DNA of 64,000 bases from Flammulina velutipes (Eukaryota > Basidiomycota > Agaricomycetes > Agaricales > Physalacriaceae). Position 1 is the stretch's first letter; every line of letters starts with the position of its first letter. Where the stretch lies: the NCBI GenBank assembly GCA_011800155.1, contig CM022369.1:1364001-1428000 (forward strand), read 5' to 3'. The notes beneath the pieces were generated by a model. That model saw only the letters and a list, made by a program, of their open reading frames with translations. It searched no databases and had not been told where the DNA came from. Below, piece by piece: positions 35,579 to 47,089 of the stretch. The position numbers and the translations under genes were made by a program.

Positions 35579-38500
35579 CCGCTATCTATTCCGTTTGCTA
35601 TTTCTGGGGAACGGTTTTATTCACTGGAATCCTCGTCGTACCCGTCTTTGTGCCGACAGGCTACTTGTGAGATGTCGTACCCACTCCTGAGCAACAACCT
35701 CTTCTCTTCTGTGACACCTCGGCTCGCATAACCATGATCTCGGGTCGGTGGAGCTCCTGAATTTACCGTGCCAACCTTCACCAGTAATTAACTCTTCCAC
35801 GCCTTGTTTATCTCCACTCACTCACTGTTCATATAGAGCTGCAGCCTGAAGATACGCTGACGTATGTAGTTCCACACGCAATTCAAGTCCTGATGGATAT
35901 GCGACATTATGTGCTTCATCCAAGACTCAGAATATAACTCAGAATACAGCTGGGCGCTTCCTACCATCAGCTCTATGCGTTCTATCATCGGTGACTTACG
36001 ACAAGGGGGCACCAATAAACACTTATTAGAACTACTACGGTTCAAGTCAGCTGCCTCGGACTCACATCGATTGCCTAGGCATGGAATAATGTTGTACGAG
36101 GAACTTGACTCAGGACACTAGATTGGAGCATACATTCTTTTCAATGAATTGCGTTCTCTCTTCCAATACCCGACAAGAAACCGAACGCAAGCTTGGGCTC
36201 GAGGTACCTGTGATACCCTTTTCGATGTCCAGTTATGAGTCATTCTCACATTCGCTTGTTGAGCGATCAGAAAGTAGTGGCCAAGAAATCGTGACTGATT
36301 TCACAATTGTAGAGGTACATCATCTACGAGGAGAATGGAACGTCGCGTTCCAGACCGCACGAGAGGCAAAGCAAAGTGTATTATAACAGCTACTTCCGCC
36401 TCCTCGAGCACTAGCCTCATCAGTGTGATTAGTATCTATCCCGTTTCCTGGCGCGCACGACTCTCATCTGACATACCCAAAGAAGGTTGAGGCTTACTTG
36501 TTGGAATTCGATGCTTCTTCGACCCTTTCTTCTCCAGTGTCTGCCAAGAGCAAGATGCGGTGGCAGTTCGGGCACGGTTGAGTGGTTTAGATTCTCGGGG
36601 AGGTTCTAGACTTCAAGATTCCGAGTGGCGTGAAAACTGTCTTAGCCTATGGGTTGACGTCCTCCAAGTACTTGACAGCATTTCTTCGAATGCAAAGTGT
36701 TCAACTACCGATAAGCGGGAGGCTTGATGGATGCCAGTAAGTACGAGCGTGCAATGATGCGTAAAATCCCTCATACAAGTATTACAGTGTTTTGGGTCGT
36801 GTTGTCCAATAGGTCCAAAGGCATTCTTTTCTCACGCCAAGAACGACGCATCTTTCAACGATCATGAACTTAAATGGTCGGACTTATGTCTTCCTAGTGA
36901 CTTGCTTGGCTTACGGTACAAGCACGCATATGTAAGTCCTTGACCGATTTCTGATTCTTATGATCATACTTTGCTTGGCAGAATTTTGAAGAATTACATG
37001 GCGCCGGAGAACGAAAGAGAGATGATACGCTCTCGCCACAAGTGCCTTGAAAACGTTAAGGAGCTTGAGGAGCCTTGTGGGATTCAATAAATGGACGTTT
37101 GACTGGTGCGAATGCGAAGTTCGAATAACCCCTGACTCAAAATGAGATCTAGAGGGAAACTCCATTCTCAAGTTGTTAATGGATGAATATAGATAAACTT
37201 TCGTCTTTCAAGCCATGCATCCCGTCCAGGTAATAGCTGACTTGACTGCCTCTAGGAACGAACAACGCACCGGTCCAAGACAGTGAAAGGTATGAAATTT
37301 CTATTTGCCCATAGACAGGCCGATAGTTTCTATGTTATAAATATGCATGAGCTCATGGTCTGGAGTATAATCCAGATATGTAGCTGGGAATCAAGGGTAT
37401 TATCGCCTCATCCGAATCTTTGGTGGAGTATTCAATGGTCATTACGTCCAGCTGTATTGAATTCCTAAGTTCTTACAGTTAGAAGCCTACATGCTTGGGT
37501 GTTGTCCCCTCATAATTTGGGAACATCTCCGGCTTGAGTGATTCATACAATCAGTGGCGCGATTCGCTTGAGTCGTACGTCCGGCATCTCTTTTACTCTT
37601 GGCAGTGACAGCGTCTGCCCACAGTCTTTCTCAAACCGAATTGGTGATGCACCTACTTAGCGTCATCAGATAACTCGGGCTTCATTCATTCGTTGATCCC
37701 ACTGCCGCATACTTAGATGTGACAACTCTGGATAGCGCAATCTTTCCGTTCCCAATCGGCCCACTCTACTGATGACGACAATTGACATGTACAAATATTA
37801 CCCATTGATCTCGCGCTTGGGTTCGTGTGAGAATACTAAAGATGAATTAAAGCTTAATACTATGGCCACTGTCTCGAAAGCCATGGAATACTCGAGAGAA
37901 TATTTCTCTCTGAACCTTCAATCCAGTCCTTGGGCTACACAGCTGGAATACCAGAGCTCCCTTTCATTTTGAGTTATCGATGCGATACGAAGTACAGTAC
38001 CATACTGTATTGCAAGAAGACAACCTCCATGCGTCGATGATAACTCTCCGACAGTTCATTTGCCGGAGTTTGAATGAACCGTAGAACTAAAGACGAGACG
38101 AAAGTCAACCGGAATGCACAGTCTGGCAGTCTAACTCACATACGGAAAGCAGACAGGCTATATAACCGGATGTGACCTCCTCATATGGAGGCGGTATATA
38201 GCCCATGGTTATCGATCCTTACTTGGAAAGCGCCACTGAGTGAGGAAATAAGCCTTACAGCTCACGTTGGAGCCAAGCCTTTTCATTTGACAGGCACGTA
38301 CTTTGGTTTAGGAAAGCATGTGGTGGGCCTCCGGATCTGTGAACGCGCACAAATTCTTCAAAGTATAGGTGGCGCATGTTCCAGACCGAACAATGAAGGT
38401 ACAAACGATCACCTGGTTGAAGTGTGGCGTTCAATCCATTCCCTTGGTCCTGACCCTATAGGCTATGAGCTGGGCGGGGCGATTGCCGAGCGAGGATAGC

Positions 38501-38610
38501 CGGAGGACTGCCGGATCAGTTGCGTTTCCGATTTCGTGACGTAGCCGCGATAACCACGTGAGATTGTGCTTGGCATGCCGACGACGAAGACTCCTTTCAG
38601 AGTGTCAACC
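35579..38610. other. Gene-poor 3.0-kb region with broken coding-like fragments
   Basis: No intact gene is recognisable. Short plus-strand open stretches read like eroded protein. Examples are about 36105-36386 (ERKLGLEVPVIPFSMSSYES), 36450-36580 (PKKVEAYLLEFDASSTLSS) and 36560-36725 (RLSGLDSRGGSRLQDSEWRE, then CLSLWVDVLQVLDSISSNAK). The last two are in different frames and interrupted by stops. Further right, frames near 37283, 37772 and 38185 are isolated. This may be a decayed gene or an old insertion. I identify no family. Confidence 0.4.
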
Positions 38611-39217
38611 ATGTCTCGCTATCCATCCACGCTCGGTCCCAACACTGTCTTGACGAAAGTTCAGAAATCACGGGCTAGACGAGAGCCATCTGGCGTGTTT
38701 ACCCAATTTCAACCGGCGCAGATACAACAGTTCAAGGAGGCATTTCAGTTGATTGACCACAACAAGGATGGTTGGGTCGGCGAGTCGGATTTGAAAGAGA
38801 TCTTTGCAAGCCTCGGTAGGCTATTTCATACACATTACTGGATCGTCAACTGAATAAACATGAACAGGAATAACGCCGTCGCGAGAGATGCTCAACGAAC
38901 TGCTCAGTTCGCGACCAGGCGAGACCGCGATAGCCGGGGAGAAGGGTGTGAACTTTACGATGTTCTTGACGATGATGAGCGAACGGCTGTTCGAGTTTGA
39001 CACGGAACACGAGCTGGTGGAGGCCTTTGCATGTTTCGACGAGAACGACAGTGGATTCGTAAAGGTGGATGAGATCCGCAAATGGTTGGGCGAGGTAGGA
39101 GATCGGATGGATGCACGGGAAATAGACCGACTGCTCAAAGGACCGTACACCGACCGCCAAGGATTATTTCACTACAGGGAATGGGTAAAAGTTCTCAGGG
39201 TGAATGAGGAGGAGTAA
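38611..39217 (+). CDS. rlc1: Myosin regulatory light chain (EF-hand)
   Basis: Regulatory light chain that binds the IQ neck of a type II myosin and acts in the cytokinetic actomyosin ring. Two exons: 38611-38815 and 38868-39217; 184 residues, normal for the family. The basic N-terminus RARREPSGVF has a serine in the usual phosphorylation context. The first EF-hand, residues 49-60 (DHNKDGWVGESD), has all Ca2+/Mg2+ ligands. The second and third are decayed; DENDSGFVKVDE at the third keeps most acidic positions. The start at 38611 has a good context (AACCATGTC); an upstream in-frame ATG at 38575 would add 12 residues. Intron 38816-38867 splits a glycine codon. The PacC gene follows on the same strand. 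Confidence 0.9.
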
Positions 39218-39401
39218 ATAAATAAATAAATATAATGACTTAATTAGGATTGCACTGCCACCCAGCAGATCTTACTTGGCACTGACTTAAGTCTTGGCCA
39301 GCTTGGCAGGAGACATCTCGGCTTCGCTTGCTTGGCCCTTGGCAGCTGCCTTTTATAATACTCGGATGGCTTTCTCCTTTCCTCTTTACCATCATCACTT
39401 T

Positions 39402-41289
39402 ATGTCGTCGCAGCAACTCCCGCCCTCCCCAGCCTCGACTACGTCGGCCCCAACGCCCAACGACGACGCACCGACGCACCGTTGCCAATGGCAGGAGTGC
39501 GCCCAGTCGTTTGTCGACCCAGAACAGCTCTATAACCATCTTTGCAACGACCATATCGGCCGCAAAAGTACCAATAATCTCTGTCTTACCTGCAAGTGGA
39601 AAGACTGTGGCACTTCCTGCGCCAAGCGTGATCATATAACTAGCCATCTCCGAGGTGAGTGTCATCATGAACCGGAGACAGCATGCTTATTCCTCTGTAG
39701 TTCATACTCCCTTGAAGCCACATGCCTGCGAGGTATGCTCATCAATTGCCATCCGTCTGCACACACCTCACATCCGCCTAGATCTGTCAAAAGTCCTTCA
39801 AGCGTCCACAGGATCTCAAGAAACACGAGAAGATCCATACGGAAGAGCATCACGCACAGCATAAGCATTCTAAAGCAATCACAGTCGCTGACCCCGTATT
39901 CGCTACACGAGTGCGTGGTGAAGATCAACGACGAGGTTCCCTGAAGGCTCCTCGTTCGACTTCGCATTCCTCGTCCTCTACGTCGGATGGTAAGCTATCA
40001 TCATCCTTCTCATTACAGTCCGCACAGTTAACATAATTTTAGCGTCACACTTTGGTCTGCTCCCTACTCCGTCGCCGGAGCTCCCTCACCAAGTAGCACA
40101 TCACGCGTCCCCGTCGGATGAGTTGATGCTGCACCAACAACTGCCGACCTGGGAGGTCCTGCATGCGGACGATGCCCCTGTGTCTGCCGGATCAAAGCGC
40201 TCGCACGATTACAGCGTCGACGAGTTCTTCACTGACATGAAGAAGCGTAGAGTCACTCCATCATATGATAGTCAGATGGCCGAACGCCTAAACAACCTCG
40301 CGTACTCCCAGCGACACGTACCTTCGTTCAATCCCCGCTCAGTATCTCTGGACATCCGCACTCCAGAGGAGCTAGCGGCCGTCAACGAATTTCTCGTAAC
40401 ACTCGGAAGAAATGTCGCTGTTCGTCCGACAACCCACCAGGTGCCACCTTCCAACACATCGTTCCCACCGGACTACTTCGATCCCGTCAGTCTATCTCAG
40501 CTGGGGCTCGCTGGGATGCCGGGAATGCCTCATGCACCGAACCAGTTCTCTCCAGAATCTACAGGGTACCCTCATTCCCCGTCCCAGCAATTCAATCCTG
40601 GATTTTCATCGCGCTTTACCAACGGTGCTTCGATGTACCCATCACCTACGGATGTTTATTCATCAGCCGAATACGCTCACGCACGACGTTCGTCAACTTC
40701 CTCACAGAAGTTTATGGCCGGTCCCGGAGGTTACCCAGCGCACTATCACCATTCATCCCCCGACAGCCCTCATTCTACTACGCCTCCTCTTGACACGTTC
40801 GATTATATACGTGCGTCGCGCGGTCCTCCTCCTGCCGCCACAATTTCACCAGTGGAGTATATGAACAAGGCCATGCGTCCAATGGTACCCCTCAAAAGTG
40901 TTCCACGGCCCATATCACACTCTCCCCCTTCCCCTTCACGATCCGTGTCACCTACTCCCACGGAGAGAACATCAAGTCTGTATCCCCTCTTGACAAATGG
41001 AGATGTGAAGTACAGGCTTCCTCCTTTGATGCGGGCTTCGCCCAGTCCTCCTCCCAACGGCAATACCAAAACTTTGCCCGGCATCCATGAACTCGCTGCT
41101 GATATTGGGAAGATAGACATTGGGCCTGTCGGCGAGGAGCAGCGACGGCATCATGCGGAGCTCATCCGGGATCTTCTCGTCGGAATCAACCAGGACTTCA
41201 AGCGACGCTATTGCGCGGAGAAGCCACAGCCGCTAGCTCGCAAACTCAACAGTGTCGAGTCAGCGGATGTTGAAATGGTTGCTGTCTAG
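39402..41289 (+). CDS. RIM101: PacC/Rim101 pH-responsive zinc-finger transcription factor
   Basis: Zinc-finger activator/repressor of the fungal alkaline-pH response, activated by proteolysis through the Pal/Rim pathway. Four exons: 39402-39654, 39701-39732, 39782-39989 and 40043-41289; 579 residues. Three C2H2 fingers lie at residues 28-51 (C28, C33, H46, H51), 64-86 and 94-114. The hallmark string [20 protein letters not shown] bridges fingers 1 and 2, and [20 protein letters not shown] marks finger 3. A Ser/Pro/His-rich region follows, with a basic MKKRR patch. Near the C-terminus is YPLL, fitting the YPx(L/I) motif bound by PalA/Rim20. Start at 39402 chosen; MAFSF at 39366 is in frame upstream. 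Intron 39655-39700 lies within finger 2. The identification is firm. Confidence 0.93.
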
Positions 41290-42462
41290 TCATGATTAGT
41301 TTGTTGTACTTGAGATTCACAATGTTGTACTAGTTTATGTCTGTTTATTGGTTTGGATCATAAGCTTATGTGGCGTATATCGATTATTACTTATCCCCAT
41401 TCGAGAGTCATAATGTTGTCCATACGCGTTTTCAATGAAGTGGCTTGGCAGCTTCGAATGACGAGGAGGCGTCGCTTGAGTACTCGAAGTACCATTTGCG
41501 TCCACCTTGATGTACTACTTAGGTATCAGAAGAGCTTCCTATCAGAGTGCCATTGGCGGGTATGAATTTTCGGGAATATGACGTTCTCGCTTGCTGGGAT
41601 TTGATTCATGCGTGTGCGTTTTATCATTCTAGGTATGCCGGCGGTATGGGTAGTCACCCAGAAGTGGGTAATGCCCTGTAGATAGCTCATCCTTGGGGAT
41701 TTTTGCTCCATTCTTCTTCTTTAAATTACGATTAATGTCATATACATTCAGTTCGGAAAGGACTAAGCGAAAGAACATGTTTTTCAGAATAAATTCGCGT
41801 CTGAAAGTAAAAGAGACCCGTCGTAAAAGGCTTATGTCATCATCATCGCCTCAAACTTGCTCTCGATTATCCTGGAAGTGCCCGTACACCTTTAGCTTAG
41901 ACCTTTCGGAAGCAAATATATATGGTATTACTTGTAATTTACAGAAGAAGAACGGGGCAAATATCCCCAAGGATGAGCTATCTACAGGGCATTACCCACT
42001 TCTGGGTGACTACCCATACCGCCGGCACTGATAGTACATAAAAATAGTAGGTGGCCTTGTTATTAATCTATCTCGAAGTTGCATTTCGCTTCAGTGTTTC
42101 CCACATTCAAGAGGAAGCTCAAAAGTCTCTCGCCGTTGCTTCTCAGTTATCACGCGTTGCGCGGAGGGGCTCTTCCTCCGAAGGTTGCACGCATTACCGT
42201 ATCTTAAAAACCAAACGTAAGTAACGCAATAAATCTTCTTGTTTTGTCACCCATGACCGAACAAATGAATGTCTTGTAACGATCGCTGTACGCTTTGGTA
42301 GGCCGTAATGTAGTCTACGTAGTCTACATGGCTTGTATTTGAAGTTAAGAACGGACGCGAAGCGACGATCTCGTCATGTGATGGTGTTGAAATCAAATTT
42401 GAAGTCCGCCAATATCGACGCGTCCTTTGTCTTGTCCTTTTCCTCTCGTCTTAGTTCCAGCC
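41290..42462. other. Intergenic region between PacC and EME1
   Basis: 1.17 kb without a recognisable gene. Its main content is the foldback element at 41636-42027, listed separately. The right part (42033-42462) contains the EME1 promoter and is otherwise featureless to me. Confidence 0.6.
41636..42027. repeat. Foldback/MITE-like element with long inverted arms
   Basis: Bases 41636-41720 and 41943-42027 are reverse complements over 85 bases with three mismatches. The outer ends read TGCCGGCGGTATGGG and CCCATACCGCCGGCA. Inward, complementarity continues for another 50-60 bases at roughly three-quarters identity (for example GTAATTTA and GCTTAG blocks on both arms). The whole 392-base unit would therefore form a long hairpin with a small loop near 41830. 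No transposase frame lies inside, and I found no convincing target-site duplication. Best reading: a non-autonomous foldback or MITE-type element. A hairpin RNA precursor is an alternative. Confidence 0.75.
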
Positions 42463-44340
42463 ATGCCAGGAGATATCATAGATATATCGGACGACGAAGA
42501 CACAGTTATTCGTCCTCTCAGGATGGCCAAAACCATGCAAAGCTCAAAGGTTGAGAATCTGCCAGTGGCGGTTTCAGACGACGAGGATGATGCCTTCATT
42601 GGATCGCAGGCGACTGACCCGCCCAGTTCTCAGGACTGCCATATAATTATTTCAGACACAGACTCTGACGACGACGCGTCGGCTCCCTCCTGGTCCCGTG
42701 AGGCAAAGGGAAAGGCGCGTCAACACTCCCCTTTACCCCCTTCGTCCCCGCCAAATGAAAGAGACTCGGACTTTGACTTCGACTATGAAGACGACGACGA
42801 CGACGAACTCCCCGATCCAAGCAAAATCGTTGGTTACACTTCGTCTTCTCCGAGGAAAAGGGCATTGAGCTCTGGGAGCAGTGCATTCATGGCTAGGGAT
42901 GAGGGGCACAGCTCTTCATCCTCGTCTGGGCGACGCTCATCCACCTCTGTTTCTCGTCCTACCAAGAAACGTAAGACCTCCGAGCAGAGAGATGCCGAAC
43001 GAGCAAAGAAGGTGGGTGCACCTTGTTTTTTTCCATCTACTGTGACTAAAGAAGACAATTCAGGACGAAGAGAAGTCACGCAAGAAGGCGGACGAAGCGA
43101 TTCAAAAGTCCCAATCGGCTCGTTTGAAGGCGCAAACGGCTCAGCAAACCAAAGAGCGAAAAGAGATGGAGAAAGCGGAGAAGAAGAGGCAACAGGAGGA
43201 GGAGAAAGCGAGCAAGCAAGCCATGAAAGCGGCTAACAAACTTGTCAATGACAAGAAGGAGACGCTCAAAGAAATGGACCTCGTATTCTCCACTAACTTC
43301 GCGCGGAACAGTCCTGAACTCGTCCAGGCAGTACGCAATCACCCCCTCATTTCGGAGTACAACCTCGAAATCAGAGAACGGGATTTGGACTGCGGTGCGT
43401 TACAGGTCATTCGCTGGGAAAGGCGCGTCCAGAAGAGGTATAACACGCAAGAACGGATCTGGGAACCCTGCGAGCTCTTCATTAAGACGGAAAGACTGGT
43501 TTTGCTGTACATCACCGGCCGGGAGCTCTTTCAGATTTCACGGCGGGGCGAATTGCATGGAGTGATCGACACAATACGTGGGTTATCTGCACTGAACAAG
43601 CATAACGACAAGATCTTCATTATGATTCGTGGCCAACCGGATGATGTGAAGAATAGGATGGAGCTGGATATGGCGCTGGCTAAACTCCAGGTTGTAAAGC
43701 ACACCTTCCATCTCAGGGTAAATTGTTCATTCCCCATATTCTTTGGACATGGTATAAATCCATTCTAGGTCAATAAGGACAGTGAGGCAGCACAGAAGAT
43801 ATATGACTTGAGCGCAGACCTTGGTACGTACGGCTATTTTGTCTGTGTTGGAATGATGTTTACATTATTCTTTACATCAGGAATCAAGCCATACAAGTGC
43901 GTACTATTTGCCTACCCCCCTCGGAACATCTGTGAACCCTTTCTAGATTCGTCGAACGCTCTCATCTCCCGTTCTGCTCAAACGTTGGTCTCGATAAGGG
44001 GAAGTGTGAAACAGAGATATGGCCCAAGATGCTTGCACAAGTCTATCGAGTAACGAATTCTGCGGCTTCTGGTGTTGTGCGCGAATATGCAACATTGGGG
44101 ACATTGTTCAAAGAGTACGAGAGAGAGGACCAGCTGCGGAAACGTGAACTACTATTAAACAATTGCGTGGTTGGTTATGTCTGGCTGAACCATATTGTGT
44201 TGCTTATACTCTATTAGGTCGACGAACGCGTAGATGGACAACCTTCTCGGCGTCCTCTGGGCCAAGCATTGTCCACTCGTATTCATACCGCACTTTTTGG
44301 ATTGGATCATCTTGAACTCGTATCAAAGGATGCTAAATGA
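42463..44340 (+). CDS. EME1: Crossover junction endonuclease subunit EME1 (Mms4)
   Basis: Non-catalytic partner of MUS81 in a nuclease that cuts branched recombination and replication intermediates. Six exons: 42463-43011, 43064-43717, 43769-43823, 43881-43896 (16 bases), 43947-44169 and 44218-44340; 539 residues. The first 200 residues are acidic, Ser-rich and disordered, starting MPGDIIDISDDEDT, which resembles a SUMO-interacting motif. A highly charged Lys/Glu helix follows, then an ERCC4-like inactive nuclease fold (LVFSTNFARNSPELVQAVRN, LDMALAKLQ). The C-terminal helix-hairpin-helix region includes AQVYRVTNSAASGVVREYAT. The ERKxxxD catalytic motif is absent, as expected for EME1. Its neighbour 151 bases downstream on the same strand is MUS81, which supports the identification. 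Confidence 0.86.
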
Positions 44341-44491
44341 GCGTGTATACTTCTTGAACTAATTCATTCTTTATGTAATGTATTGTAATGGACTGCAATC
44401 AATCGGTACTCAATGACATTGTCAGTGCATTTAAAGTGATACCGCGTCGTGACTGATGTGACAGTTCGCGTCTTTTTCTCCAACAGGCAAG

Positions 44492-46908
44492 ATGCCTCCC
44501 AAACGACGGCCCTGTGCTAACCAAAGAATGGTCGACATTCTCAAGGAACTCCAAGATGAGGTGGACGAAGGTACACAGATTACGCGAGTCCTACCATCCG
44601 CTAACATAAACTCTAGACAGCAAGTTTCGTTTTGTCTATGGCAAGGCGATCAAGAGTTTGAGCCACCATCCAGCCGTCCTCAATTCGCCTGAGGATGCGA
44701 TAAAATTGGATGGTGTTGGGCCCGCAATTGTCAAGAAGCTCAAGAAAGCCATGGAAGGTGGTGACGCGCCGTCGCCATCGTCGCCTCCGAAACGTCGTGG
44801 TCCAGGTCGAACAAAGAAAGACGCGCCAGTGGCATCTGCAAGTCGTACGGCGTCTACTAGTACCCTGCCTCCAGTGTCGCGTTCAAATTCTATGAGATCT
44901 CTGGCGTCGACATCAAGCACCGCCAGCTACTTGGCAGAGGCCGCCGAGTTTCGCTTTGCCTTTCTAGGTATACTAATGTTATCCTTTCACCGTGATACCC
45001 TATAACATCGTCTCCAGATGCGTCTCACAATCCAATCGCCGAAATTACCAATGTTATGGACGACAGATTCGAGGTTATATATCCCGATGGCCAGCAACAT
45101 GACCACGAAGCCTTTCTGGAGAGCCCATCCCTCATTACGCCTGGATCCAAGATACATCTAGCTTTCATGCCTGCAGAATTGGCTCGGAGTTATGAATTCC
45201 GATCTACGTGGGATGGAAATTGTGCATTTACTCCGCCTCCAGCAGCCACTGGCAGCGCCTCTGGCTCGAGGCTCGCTTCTCTTAAAGAACTACTGGCGGG
45301 GGATACCCAAGGCCCGAGGCGTGGTAATTCATCCTTGGACCCTTCTCGCTCCTTTAATCAGACCTTGCCACCCCCTGCCGTTCGAAGAACAGCCACTCTC
45401 CCCACTCAAAGTACTCAGTCTGTCTCGTCTTCCATGGAGCGCTCTCGTAGCCTGAATAACGTCGCGCCAGCTATGGCTCATAACATCGCGCAAACACAAG
45501 TCACGTCTTCTTCATCTGCACCTACCGGAAGAGCACCTTCATTGATGGCCGCGCGGTCCAGGACGATGAATGCTATGCCTCCTCCTCCTGCACCAGTCCG
45601 CACTCTCCCCCGTACAACTTCTACACCTACCACTGGTTCTTCTACTCGTCCTCCGACTCATGAAGGCAGGCCGCGCACCGGCAGGCCCCGGCTGTCTCAT
45701 GCTGTTCCAACTCTTACGGCGGACGATGAAATGGATGTAGATGACCCATACGCAACGTATGATAATCTCAACACCAACTTCGTACCTCGCATCCTACGCC
45801 GTGGATCATATGATATCATGCTCGTTTTGGATAATCGCGAAGTGAAAGTTCGCAGAGATCCGAAAGAAATGGAAGATTTGCTGAGAGCAAGGGGAGTTCC
45901 GGTTTCCAGGCGCGCTCTGAATCTAGGAGACGTGTGCTGGATTGCCATATCGAAGATCAAACGACATGACGGATACGACGAACTCGCATTAGATTACATC
46001 TTGGAGCGGAAGAGAATGGATGATTTATTTGGTAGTATCAAAGATGGTCGTTTCCATGAGCAGAAGGTTCGGGCTCTTCACAAACCTCCCCGAAATAATC
46101 ATACTAATTCAATGTTTAGTTTCGACTGCATAACTCGGGAATGACGCACGTCTTCTACGTCGTAGAACACTACAGTTGTAGTTGGTCTATTGCTGTCTCT
46201 AAAGACAGGATATAATTCTGACTTAGTTGACAGTGAAGCTCGATGATCCCACGTGGGTCAAAGCAATCAACACAGCTCTTTCTTCTACGCAAGTAGGCGA
46301 TGGTTTTATGGTTCAAGAAACGAAGGCTTTGAGCAACACCATCGACCACTACGTGTCTCTTCATCAGGCCATAGTCGAGCATTACAAGGTCGGTTTATTC
46401 GCAATCTTTCTGATCATTTTACCCAGATCCACATATGCAGGATAAAGACATTCATGTTGTACCAAACGAATACGTTCATCGTTACAACTATCTTGGCCTT
46501 CAGCAAACGCTACGCTTGACCGATAGATCATTCGTCACTTCATACGAGACGTTCCAGACGCTCAACTCGAAGAACGGATTTAGAACTGTCCGGGATACTT
46601 GGGCACGTATGCTCCTCTGTATCACAGGTGTGTCGGCAGAGAAGGCCTCTGCCATCATCGCCGTCTACCCAACTCCGAGGGACCTTCGTGTTGCTTTCGT
46701 GGAAGCTGAGCGAGTTCAGAGGAAGGATCAGGAGGCACGCAATCAAGCGGACAGGGACGGTGTCAAGAAGACCAAGTTGCCCAAAGTGCGGATGGCCTCT
46801 TTGTTGCTGGAACATCTCGGAGGCGAGAGTATGAGGAGGATCGGACCTGCACTCAGTGGGAAGATCTACAGCGTCTTCATGTCAAGGGATTACCAACAAT
46901 CTACATAG
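44492..46908 (+). CDS. MUS81: Crossover junction endonuclease catalytic subunit MUS81
   Basis: XPF-family structure-specific endonuclease acting on 3' flaps, replication forks and Holliday intermediates in the nucleus. Exons: 44492-44570, 44617-44967, 45018-46066, 46120 to about 46174, 46234-46388 and 46441-46908; about 718 residues. An N-terminal helix-hairpin-helix reads LDGVGPAIVKKLKKAM (near residue 55). A winged-helix-like block (NVMDDRFEVIYPDG) and a long Ser/Thr/Pro linker follow. The nuclease core has VLDNREVK (near 412) and the catalytic ERKRMDD motif (ERKxxxD, near 472), so the enzyme looks active. The tail carries a second HhH (CITGVSAEKASAIIAVYPT). The donor of the fourth intron is ambiguous among three close GT sites at 46175-46181. 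Confidence 0.93.
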
Positions 46909-47089
46909 CGTCGACGTTTGAATGACCCGGACTCATTTTATTTAGCCTATGTCCTATCATTTGAAGCATCTTTTTAGTTTACAGTCAGTAGAATATACTC
47001 ATTATAAAGGCTCGAGTGGTCCATATAATACATTTTTGCGCATAAATAATATCGTTACATAATGATAAAGGAAAACGCGCGTTCGGCTT

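Noticed and set aside
41600..42060. Target-site duplication and transposase for the foldback element
   Set aside because: Flanks (TTCTAGGTA and CTGATAGTA) do not form a convincing direct repeat, and the interior frames are shadows of the palindrome.
42463..46908. A single fused EME1-MUS81 gene
   Set aside because: EME1 ends with its own stop at 44340, and MUS81 starts at an ATG at 44492 with the expected N-terminal helix-hairpin-helix; no splice path joins them in frame.
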